This document shows positions 33,647-41,200 of a stretch of 64,000 nt of DNA, one piece after another (the stretch's first letter is position 1; every line of letters begins with the position of its first letter). The notes under the pieces are model-generated. The model searched no databases and was not told the DNA's origin. It saw only the letters and a program-made list of their open reading frames with translations. The translations under genes were made by a program, and so were the position numbers. The DNA lies in contig JBKBQA010000007.1 in assembly GCA_046292765.1 (NCBI GenBank), positions 62,001 to 126,000 of the forward strand, read 5' to 3'. This DNA is from PGZG01 sp046292765 (GTDB lineage Bacteria; Pseudomonadota; Gammaproteobacteria; Pseudomonadales; Alcanivoracaceae).

Positions 33647-34603
33647 TCAGCCAGGCAATGGCATTGCGGCAATATGCTCGGCTTCTTCCTGAATCAGCTT
33701 GCGCAGCCAGCGGTGCGCCGCGTTATGGTGCAGCAGTGGCGACCAGGCCATCTTCAGTTCAAACTCCGGGATCGGAAAAGGCGGCTCCTTGATCACCAGA
33801 CTGGAGTTCTGCGCCTGCATCCTCGCCACCCGGGTCGGCAAGGTGGCAACCAGATCATTGTTCATCGCCAGCAGCGCCGGCATCTGATAGTGGCGGGTGA
33901 AGATCGAAATTTTTCTGCTCTTGCCTATCCGCATCAGTGCCTGATCGATCCAGCCCAGCCCTCCGAGCTTTTCCGGATTCATACCGAACCCGACACCGAA
34001 GCCGGTTTTCGATACCCAGATATGCTGAGCGCCCAGATAGGCATCCAGATTGAACCCCCGGGAAATGGGATTATCCCGGTTCAGCAAACAGGAGAAGGAA
34101 TCACGCCACAATGTAACCTGATGAAATGACTGTGGAATTTCGTTAAATCGGTTGATCGCCATATCCACCCGCCCCTGCTCCATGTCGGTATAGCTGACGT
34201 CCGACGGTGTCAGGAAATCGAGGATCAGGTGCGGCGCTTCCGCGCGAAGCCGACGGACGATATGCGGCACCAGTGTCGCCTCGGCATAATCGCTGGTCAT
34301 GATCCGGAATACCCGCCGACTCTGCTCGGGCCTGAAAGCCTCGTCCGGAGTCAGCATTAACTCCGTTTGCGACAGCACCTGCCGCACCATGGGCTGCAGC
34401 TCCAGGGCGCGCTCAGTGGCCGTCATGCCATCGGAGGTACGAATCAGCAGGGGATCATTGAACAGCTCCCGCAAACGTTTGAGACCGTTGCTCATGGCGG
34501 GCTGGGTAATACCCAGTTGTTCCGCCGCGCGGGTCACGTTCTGCTCGCGCAGCAACACGTCCAGATACTTGAGCAGGTTCAGGTCGACGCGGCCAACATT
34601 CAT
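33647..34603 (-). CDS. LysR-family transcriptional regulator
   Basis: A 318-residue regulator with a winged HTH at residues about 8-66 (DLNLLKYLDVLLREQNVTRAAEQLGITQPAMSNGLKRLRELFNDPLLIRT) and a periplasmic-binding-like effector domain. The N-terminus beginning DLNLL and the ligand domain resemble the NodD/NahR/LeuO-like subgroup. Effector unknown. The ATG at 34603 is about 200 bases from the divergent AmrZ-like gene, so it could regulate the signalling cluster, but no T-N11-A operator was singled out. Confidence 0.9.
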   Translation of the reverse strand: MNVGRVDLNLLKYLDVLLREQNVTRAAEQLGITQPAMSNGLKRLRELFNDPLLIRTSDGMTATERALELQPMVRQVLSQTELMLTPDEAFRPEQSRRVFRIMTSDYAEATLVPHIVRRLRAEAPHLILDFLTPSDVSYTDMEQGRVDMAINRFNEIPQSFHQVTLWRDSFSCLLNRDNPISRGFNLDAYLGAQHIWVSKTGFGVGFGMNPEKLGGLGWIDQALMRIGKSRKISIFTRHYQMPALLAMNNDLVATLPTRVARMQAQNSSLVIKEPPFPIPEFELKMAWSPLLHHNAAHRWLRKLIQEEAEHIAAMPLPG

Positions 34604-34802
34604 GCAATGAATACTCAGGAGAAGCCAATAATCACCGATGATTGTGCCATAGCCACCCGAACAAGGTCCCGCGTCACGCCGCCGAATGATGTCAAATTGC
34701 CACGGTTGACCGGGCAGGGCGCTAGCAGGTTAACTAACTGTGTAGTATCAGGCCGCCTGCAGGATGCGGGCCCCGAAGACGCGCACAAGCAGGAATTCCG
34801 CC

Positions 34803-35141
34803 ATGATTCGCTTTGATAAGGCCCCCAGTGAAGCAAGGGCCGAGGTTGAAAAGTTCGTCGTCCGTCTGCCAAGCGGCATGCGCCAATCCATTGCCGAGGT
34901 GGCCAAGCGTAGCCGCCGCAGCATGAACTCCGAGATCGTCGCAAGACTGGAGCGCAGTCTCGCCGACACCGATGCCGTGGTGACGGTGGCCGAGCGACCC
35001 ACTCCGGCCGCACCGGCGCTGCGAGCCGTCGAGGGCGGCGGCGACACGGTGGCCAGCACTACCATCGAACGCCGCCTGCTGCAGGCATTCAGGAAACTTG
35101 ACCAGAGTAAGCGGGACGCGGTACTGATGCTGCTGGACTGA
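34803..35141 (+). CDS. AmrZ/AlgZ-like ribbon-helix-helix regulator
   Basis: Arc-family DNA-binding protein. The ATG at 34803 (AGGA upstream) gives 112 residues. The core KFVVRLPSGMRQSIAEVAKRSRRSMNSEIVARLERSL closely resembles Pseudomonas AmrZ, which controls exopolysaccharide, motility and c-di-GMP genes. A Pro/Ala linker and a C-terminal helix (ERRLLQAFRKLDQSKRDAVLMLL) also match AmrZ architecture. A candidate promoter TTGACC-N18-TTAACT lies at 34706-34735. It is 46 bases ahead of the sensor kinase and may share its transcript. Confidence 0.85.
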   Translation: MIRFDKAPSEARAEVEKFVVRLPSGMRQSIAEVAKRSRRSMNSEIVARLERSLADTDAVVTVAERPTPAAPALRAVEGGGDTVASTTIERRLLQAFRKLDQSKRDAVLMLLD

Positions 35142-35187
35142 TCCGCTCTGCGGGTCGGCTTTGTTCCGATTCCAGACGGATTGATGC

Positions 35188-36504
35188 ATGGGTCGCTCCC
35201 TGCCCGCCCTGCGGGCGTTCCTGTTACGCATAGCCGAAGCGGTCAACGAAAGCGCCCACTATTCCCGCTATAACGCGCCAATGGTGGGCGCCCTCGGTGT
35301 CATCGGCTTCCCGCTTTACTACTACATCTGGCAATACCTTTTCCCCCAGCCTTACGAAAGTCTCGGCTTGCGCCTTGTTGGCACCGCCATTTGCCTGCCA
35401 CTGGTCACCTCACGTTACTGGCCCAAGGCACTGCAACGGCATTTCCCGGCCTACTGGCTGGTGACCATGGTCTACACCTTGCCGTTTTTCTTTACCTACA
35501 TGCTGCTCCGCAACGACATGTCGATGATCTGGGCGATGTCGACCATGGCGGCTCTGTTCCTGCTGGTGCTGGCCCTGCACGACTGGCTGCTGGTTATCCT
35601 GACCTCCCTGGGCGGCTCCATCCTTGCCTGGATCGCCTTCTGGCTCACCGCCGACAGCCAGCCGGAGATCGCCAGCTATCTGGCCCAGCTACCGATCTAC
35701 CTTTTCGTGATTATTGCTGGCAGCATATTCAATTACACCGCGCAGATGGTGAAGGCGGAGAAGCTCGACGCCTATGCTGCAGTCGGTCGCAACATTGCCC
35801 ATGAGCTGCGCACACCGCTACTCGGCATGAAGGGCGCCGCCGGTGCGATCTCGCATTATCTGCCCGAGCTGACTCACGCCTATCGTCTGGCGCAAGATGC
35901 AGGGCTCCCCGTCAGGGAAGTGCGAAGTTCGCGCCTGAGCCAGCTGGCTCAGGCCGCCAACCGTATTGACGAGGAAATCGACTACTCGAATGTGATTATT
36001 GACATGCTTCTGGTGAGTGCAGGACAGAGCTCCCTGCGAACCGATGATGATGGCATTCACTCAGCCTCGGAAACCGTTGAAGCCGCACTTAAGCGGTACC
36101 CATTCAAGTCCGATCGGGAGCGCGAGCTAGTCCATTATGTGTGCCAGAATGAGTTCCACTATCGAGGCTCTTGCCTGTTACTGACCCACACCATTTTCAA
36201 CCTGATCAAGAATGCCTTGCATAGCGTGCTTCAGGCCGGAAAAGGCAGTATTACCATCACGATATTTCGGGGCGACCGGAATCACTACATCAGCATACAT
36301 GACACCGGCACCGGCATCTCGACAAAGGACCAGCGTCATCTGTTCGAGCAGTTTTACAGTTCGAAATCCATCGATGAAGGCTCGGGGGTCGGATTGTCAT
36401 TCTGCAAACGGGTTATGGAAAGCATGGGTGGCAGCATCACCTGCCAGTCCCAGCTGGAAGAATATGCAAAATTCACACTGACCTTCCCGGAATTGGCTCA
36501 ATGA
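35188..36504 (+). CDS. lqsS: LqsS/CqsS-type sensor histidine kinase
   Basis: Membrane histidine kinase predicted to sense an alpha-hydroxyketone autoinducer. The 438 residues have about six membrane helices between residues 30 and 185, matching CqsS/LqsS. The dimerisation domain carries the phosphoacceptor in RNIAHELRTPLLG (His205), and the ATPase domain has LIKNALHSVL (N box), HDTGTGIS (G1) and GSGVGLSFC (G2). There is no fused receiver domain, unlike Vibrio CqsS. It overlaps the response regulator gene by four bases. The symbol is used for type, based on neighbours lqsR and lqsA. Confidence 0.85.
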   Translation: MGRSLPALRAFLLRIAEAVNESAHYSRYNAPMVGALGVIGFPLYYYIWQYLFPQPYESLGLRLVGTAICLPLVTSRYWPKALQRHFPAYWLVTMVYTLPFFFTYMLLRNDMSMIWAMSTMAALFLLVLALHDWLLVILTSLGGSILAWIAFWLTADSQPEIASYLAQLPIYLFVIIAGSIFNYTAQMVKAEKLDAYAAVGRNIAHELRTPLLGMKGAAGAISHYLPELTHAYRLAQDAGLPVREVRSSRLSQLAQAANRIDEEIDYSNVIIDMLLVSAGQSSLRTDDDGIHSASETVEAALKRYPFKSDRERELVHYVCQNEFHYRGSCLLLTHTIFNLIKNALHSVLQAGKGSITITIFRGDRNHYISIHDTGTGISTKDQRHLFEQFYSSKSIDEGSGVGLSFCKRVMESMGGSITCQSQLEEYAKFTLTFPELAQ

Positions 36505-37505
36505 CGTTAAAGCGAATCCTTCCCTACTATCATCCATCCACCATCGTGTTCGTGGATGACAACGAACGTTTTCTTGACAGCTTTACATTACTACTATCTG
36601 AGGAGCTGGCATTCAGAAGTTTTTCCCACCTTCGTGCTGCACTCGATTTCATCAATCATTCACAAACCACTCCGCTCGACCAGCGATGCATTTCCCTGAT
36701 GGGCAGGCATTCCGGCGGCAGTGGCGCAGTGCGGCTTGATCTCGCCTTGATCGAACAGGAAATCAGCAATCCGAACCGGTTTCAGGAAGTATCAGTGGTG
36801 GTCGTGGATTATGATATGCCGGAAATGAATGGATTGGCTTTTTGCGAAGCAATCCAGAACCCGCGAATCAAGAAAGTGCTTCTTACTGGTGTGGGCGACG
36901 AGAAAGTGGCGGTCAAGGCATTCAATGAAGGCCTGATTGACCGCTTCCTGACCAAGAATGACCCAGACATCGGCCGAAAAATAAACGAGACAATCTCAGA
37001 CCTTCAGCGCGCCTACTTCCGCGATCTTTCCACCCTGATCCAGAACATGCTTGCACTTAAATCTGCCGACTTTATACAGGATGAAGCGTTTATTGCGACT
37101 TTTCTGAGCATCAAAACAAAACTTAGCATAGTCGAGTACTACTATGTCGAGGAACCTAACGGCTTCCTCATGGTGTCCTGCGAAGGCAAGCTGTATCGTC
37201 TTATTGTCTGCAACGAAAGCGATATAGATGAGCAGATTTTTTCCATCCGTCGTCTTTCCCCGCCAAAATCCCTGATGGCCCATCTCGCGCAGCGTAAGTC
37301 GCTACTCTGGCTCTGGATGCCCGAAGAAGATATCGACGAAGACGAGAGTTTCGACTGGCAGGATTATGCCCATCCGGCAACAAAAGTCGAAGGCCGGCAA
37401 GTATGGTACTTTGCAATCGTCGACAACCCGCCTGCCGACATTGAGTATGACAGCGAGGCATCCAGCTATGCCTCATATCTGGCAGAGCTGGATGCGCATG
37501 ATTGA
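36501..37505 (+). CDS. lqsR: LqsR-type response regulator
   Basis: Cognate regulator of the upstream kinase. The 334 residues start with a receiver domain: acidic pocket FVDDNERF near residue 15, phosphoacceptor Asp103 in VVVDYDMPEMNG, then LLTGVGDEK and FLTKND. A roughly 40-residue insert (about 50-95) precedes the phosphorylation site. The C-terminal ~170 residues have no DNA-binding or enzymatic motif that I recognise, as in Legionella LqsR. Convergent with the synthase gene; a 16-bp palindrome CGTCAGCTAGCTGACG at 37514-37529 covers the end of the latter. Confidence 0.83.
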   Translation: MTLKRILPYYHPSTIVFVDDNERFLDSFTLLLSEELAFRSFSHLRAALDFINHSQTTPLDQRCISLMGRHSGGSGAVRLDLALIEQEISNPNRFQEVSVVVVDYDMPEMNGLAFCEAIQNPRIKKVLLTGVGDEKVAVKAFNEGLIDRFLTKNDPDIGRKINETISDLQRAYFRDLSTLIQNMLALKSADFIQDEAFIATFLSIKTKLSIVEYYYVEEPNGFLMVSCEGKLYRLIVCNESDIDEQIFSIRRLSPPKSLMAHLAQRKSLLWLWMPEEDIDEDESFDWQDYAHPATKVEGRQVWYFAIVDNPPADIEYDSEASSYASYLAELDAHD

Positions 37506-37519
37506 TCATTGGCCGTCAG

Positions 37520-38782
37520 CTAGCTGACGACGTTTACAACGCGCCTGATACCGGCAGGTTCGAGCGCCCTCCGGGTAGAAGGCCATTTTCGCATACCGAC
37601 CCGCTCCCGAATTTCCGCGCAGCCTTGCAGCACTCTTTCGATCTCCTTCATGGTCAACGCAGCATTAACACTGAAACGAACCAGCGAGCGCTTCTTGGGC
37701 GTTGCAGGCGCGCAGAACACCGAGCCAAAGACATCCTGATCTTCCAGGGCCTCCCGCAACTGCAGGGTGTCGTACTCAAGGCCGGCCTCAAGAGCAATGA
37801 TCTGCGACTGACTCGCCGACACGTTATAACCAAGATCGGTCAAACCCTGCCTGAGGATATCTGCATTGACATGCAGCGAGTGGCGTCTCCAGTCATCTGC
37901 CCGGATCACATCAAGGGTCTTGTCCAACCCGGCTATTTCATGGGGCAGCAACGATGAGCTGAAGATTGCAGGCCGGGCAGTGAACCAAAAGTAGTCCGAA
38001 AACCCGGCGGAACACAGGATCAGACCCGCCCGTCCGGCAAAGGCTTTGGCGAGGCTGGCGGTGATAAAGTCCACCGAATCCAGCAAGCCATGCTCGGCTA
38101 CCAGACCGGCGCCACTCGGGCCATGCGTACCCAATGAATGGGATTCATCTACAATCACAACGTTGCCCATGGATTTTGCCAGCATCACCACATCTCGCAA
38201 CGGGCATACACTGCCATTGGTACTGTAAACGGAATCCACACAAACAATGCCTGGCCCATGGGTGGCAAGCTGCCGTCGCAGATGGACAAGATCATTATGT
38301 CGCCATGCGTGCGCCTCCGCGCCCGCACTCTGAATGCCCTCCCACAGGGACGCATGCGCGTGCATGTCGATGTACACAGGCACCCCGGGGCCAGCTATGG
38401 CCTGCAACAGGCCAACATTCGCTGCGTAACCCGATTGCGACAAGATCGCTTCATCCATTCCCGTCCATTCTGCGAATCGCTTCTCCAGCTTTTGCTGCGG
38501 CGTATCACCATGGAGAAAAACACCGGACATCAGGATGCTGTCGTCACTATGACGCAGCGCATTAATCTGGGCCTCAATGATGTCGGGATGGTTAGCCACC
38601 GACAGGTAGTCATTGCTGATCAATCGTACGGACGCGGCGTCCGGATTTCGGCCGCGCATGATGTGCCGGCCCTGCCACTCGACGGCCCAACGTTGCTGAC
38701 GAAATGCATGCATGCGCTCGGCAAGCTGTTCATGCGCTGACTGGCGATGCGTGGCAGAGAGGGAAGCAGAAGAGGTGCTCAT
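37520..38782 (-). CDS. cqsA: Alpha-hydroxyketone autoinducer synthase (CqsA/LqsA type)
   Basis: PLP-dependent acyl-CoA transferase that makes CAI-1/LAI-1 type signals. I take the ATG at 38782, which has GGAG eight bases upstream, giving 420 residues. Fold-type I landmarks: SNDYLSVANHPDI near residue 55, GDTPQQKLEKRFAEW near 95, VDESHSLGTHGPSGAGLV near 215 and the PLP-lysine motif TASLAKAFAGRAG near 240, where CqsA differs from the TLGKAFG of related synthases. It faces the lqsSR genes, forming synthase, sensor and regulator in one locus. Confidence 0.9.
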   Translation of the reverse strand: MSTSSASLSATHRQSAHEQLAERMHAFRQQRWAVEWQGRHIMRGRNPDAASVRLISNDYLSVANHPDIIEAQINALRHSDDSILMSGVFLHGDTPQQKLEKRFAEWTGMDEAILSQSGYAANVGLLQAIAGPGVPVYIDMHAHASLWEGIQSAGAEAHAWRHNDLVHLRRQLATHGPGIVCVDSVYSTNGSVCPLRDVVMLAKSMGNVVIVDESHSLGTHGPSGAGLVAEHGLLDSVDFITASLAKAFAGRAGLILCSAGFSDYFWFTARPAIFSSSLLPHEIAGLDKTLDVIRADDWRRHSLHVNADILRQGLTDLGYNVSASQSQIIALEAGLEYDTLQLREALEDQDVFGSVFCAPATPKKRSLVRFSVNAALTMKEIERVLQGCAEIRERVGMRKWPSTRRALEPAGIRRVVNVVS

Positions 38783-39103
38783 GGTCTGGACTCCAAAGGA
38801 TGATGGAAATGGAAGGTTCATCACGACCTTCACTCCAGATAATGTGGCACCATAGCGCAGCAATTTGTGTCATTAAGCACCATTTTTCACATGTTTTTCA
38901 CCAGCAAATATCACTGCGATATCATGAGGGTTACATAGAGATATCGCTATGCCTCTACAGCGATCTCGCTCAATAACGGGAGCGCTAACACTCTGGAGCT
39001 GCCTCCATCTTCGGGTGCTCTGGCGGGTGATATCGGGGTGATGCTATAAATGACACCAGGGGCGTCGACACGCTGGCGAGGCCCGACGGACAAGGATGAC
39101 CAC
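38783..39103. promoter_or_regulatory. Divergent control region between cqsA and the GGDEF gene
   Basis: A 321-base AT-richer gap. It contains a perfect 8-bp inverted repeat GCGATATC (38916-38923) / GATATCGC (38940-38947), a third GATATC near 39030, and an imperfect hairpin around 38939-38968. These sit centrally between two divergent promoters and are candidate operator sites. I see no credible ORF. Confidence 0.4.
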
Positions 39104-40336
39104 ATGAACGCGGAACGACGGCAGGGCCGCGAACGGCGCCTGCCCAATGGCACAGACCTGCACCTGCCCTGGCATCTGTCACTGCCGCCAGCTCTGGAGC
39201 AGTCATTCCAGACTCATCTGCTGGCGTTATCGAAATCCCTTATTCGCAAAGCCTATCCTGTTGTCGTAGTGCTCTTGCTCGGCGGCACTGTGGTAGAAAT
39301 CCTCGTCGACCCGCCCAGCGCACTGCACAGTTGGCGCGTCCGACTGATCGCCATCCTTGCGGCCAGCTACGCATGGTGGGCTGCCGCTCCGGAGCGGCCA
39401 GACGGCCAGATCCAACCAGCCGTATGCCTGACCGCACTGGTGATTTCGCTTTCGAATAACTATCTCAGTAACACGCTGCATCACGATCTGGCTTACAGCT
39501 ATTACCTGTTTAACCTGCTGTCCATTCTGCTGATGGGCACGCTGTTCAGGATCACGGTTCGCTGGGCACTATTAACCAGCGTGGCAATTTTTAGCACCAT
39601 GCTGGTTTCAATGATATTTTTTAGCCGTCTGTCGTCAACGGAAACTCTGATCCTGTTTTTCTTCGTCATGGCAGGCGGGGTGCTGAGCCTTTTTGGTCAT
39701 TACAGCTTCGAGAAACTGCAACGCCAGCACTTTTTGGCTGAGCGTGTTCTGGCCATGCACCGCAGCGAGCTGCACTCTGCCAATCAGGTGTTGGAGTATC
39801 AAGTCAGCGAAGACCCGCTCACCGGCACAGTCAATCGGCGCGGCATGGATGATCGCCTTGGTCGACTGGTACAACAGCAAGGCAAGATCGGAACCAAAGA
39901 TGGCAACCTGTATGCGCTGCTGTTCGATATCGACTTTTTCAAACAGTACAACGACAACTACGGGCACCTCGCCGGGGACAGCTGCCTGCGCACCGTTGCC
40001 ATGGTGGTTCAATCCATGATCCAGAGCGAGGGTGATTTTGTTGCCCGTTATGGCGGCGAAGAGTTTCTGGTGGTGCTGAACGGGATTCGTCTTAACGATG
40101 CACTGGTTTTTGCCGAACGGGTGCGCGACCGAATCGAGAAGCAGGGCATAGAGCATCTGGCGTCGCGCTGCAGCAACGTGGTGACAATCAGCGTCGGCGT
40201 GGCAGGCTGGAAAGCCGGCATCAGCAAACCGGCAGAGTTGATTCATCTGACCGACGAGGCGCTCTACGAGGCGAAAAGGCTGGGGCGTAACCGGGTGATG
40301 ATGATAGACGACAACGGCACACTCAAGCCGGTGTAA
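39104..40336 (+). CDS. Membrane GGDEF-domain diguanylate cyclase
   Basis: Predicted to make cyclic di-GMP. The ATG at 39104 has AAGGA upstream, giving 410 residues; an upstream in-frame ATG at 39050 lacks a ribosome site. The first ~40 residues are charged (NAERRQGRERR), then about five to six membrane helices span residues 50-215, and the GGDEF domain follows: DPLTGTVNRRGM, FDIDFFKQYND and the active site RYGGEEF. The inhibitory RxxD site normally five residues before GGEEF is absent (SEGD instead). Divergent from cqsA, so likely part of the quorum-sensing locus. Confidence 0.92.
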   Translation: MNAERRQGRERRLPNGTDLHLPWHLSLPPALEQSFQTHLLALSKSLIRKAYPVVVVLLLGGTVVEILVDPPSALHSWRVRLIAILAASYAWWAAAPERPDGQIQPAVCLTALVISLSNNYLSNTLHHDLAYSYYLFNLLSILLMGTLFRITVRWALLTSVAIFSTMLVSMIFFSRLSSTETLILFFFVMAGGVLSLFGHYSFEKLQRQHFLAERVLAMHRSELHSANQVLEYQVSEDPLTGTVNRRGMDDRLGRLVQQQGKIGTKDGNLYALLFDIDFFKQYNDNYGHLAGDSCLRTVAMVVQSMIQSEGDFVARYGGEEFLVVLNGIRLNDALVFAERVRDRIEKQGIEHLASRCSNVVTISVGVAGWKAGISKPAELIHLTDEALYEAKRLGRNRVMMIDDNGTLKPV

Positions 40337-40342
40337 TCCGCC

Positions 40343-41200
40343 TCAAGGAAATGCCGCCATGGGCGATCCCGCCTCCACTCGGGCAGCGTCCATGCCACCC
40401 ATGAACCACTGCGGATCCAGTCGCTCCTGATACCAGTTCAGACGCCAGTCAAGGTGCGGTCCCGTCGCCCGTCCGGTGGCGCCAATCTCGGCGATGCGAT
40501 CACCCTGACGCACACGCTGACCTTCCTTCACCAGTACACGCTCGAGATGGATAAAGGTCGACGACAGACCCATGCCATGGTCTATCACCAGCGTGCCGCC
40601 GGAATAAAACATGTCACGATGCACCAGCGTAACCACACCGCCAGCCGGCGCGATTACCGGACTGCCGGTGGGTGCAGCAATATCCACGCCCAGATGGGGA
40701 TTACCGGGATTACCGTTGTAGAAGCGCTGGCTGCCGTAAACGCCGCTGATTCGGCCGGAAGCCGGCCAGACAAACGCCGTGGCAAAATAATCCAGACTCG
40801 AATCCGCCTCACGCGCCTCGCGAACCTGACGGGCCTCGTCCCGGATTCGCTCAAGCGCCTCAGGCGGGGGGGTCACCGTCCGCCCGGGCACTCCTTCAAC
40901 ACGCTGGATATTCCATTGCCGTGGTGTCAGTTGCAGTAGGCGCTGCTGCTGGCGACCGGCGGCTTCGACGCGCAGCACGCGCTCGCCAGTATCGTCCCGA
41001 CCAAAACCGAACAGGAAGTAGCCGTCATCGTTGACACGTAGCGCCCTGTCATCCAGCCATACTCTGGCGCCGGGCGTGGCCTGGCCAACCATCAGGGCGC
41101 CGGGAGCAGGCTCGCCACGCAATGACAGCAGCACCTCCGCCGGCAGCCATGGACTAGCCAGCAAAGCAACGCTAGCAATAAGCAGACGCATCCTGAACAT
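40343..41200 (-). CDS. M23-family (LytM-like) peptidase
   Basis: Probable secreted murein endopeptidase or septal activator. I place the start at the ATG at 41200 (MFRMRLLIASVALLASPWLPAEV, a signal peptide); 41191 is also possible. About 285 residues. An N-terminal Ig-like or beta region is followed by a helix and the peptidase domain with HLGVDIAAP (HxxxD zinc ligands) and GPHLDWRLNW. The usual HxH of the last motif reads HLD, which replaces a zinc-ligand His by Asp, so activity is uncertain. It overlaps the 3' end of the HD-GYP gene by about 30 bases. Confidence 0.85.
   Translation of the reverse strand: MFRMRLLIASVALLASPWLPAEVLLSLRGEPAPGALMVGQATPGARVWLDDRALRVNDDGYFLFGFGRDDTGERVLRVEAAGRQQQRLLQLTPRQWNIQRVEGVPGRTVTPPPEALERIRDEARQVREAREADSSLDYFATAFVWPASGRISGVYGSQRFYNGNPGNPHLGVDIAAPTGSPVIAPAGGVVTLVHRDMFYSGGTLVIDHGMGLSSTFIHLERVLVKEGQRVRQGDRIAEIGATGRATGPHLDWRLNWYQERLDPQWFMGGMDAARVEAGSPMAAFP

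Noticed and set aside
38704..38976. 90-codon plus-strand ORF over the cqsA start
   Set aside because: Overlaps the cqsA 5' end antisense and has no ribosome site; AT-rich control region explains it better.
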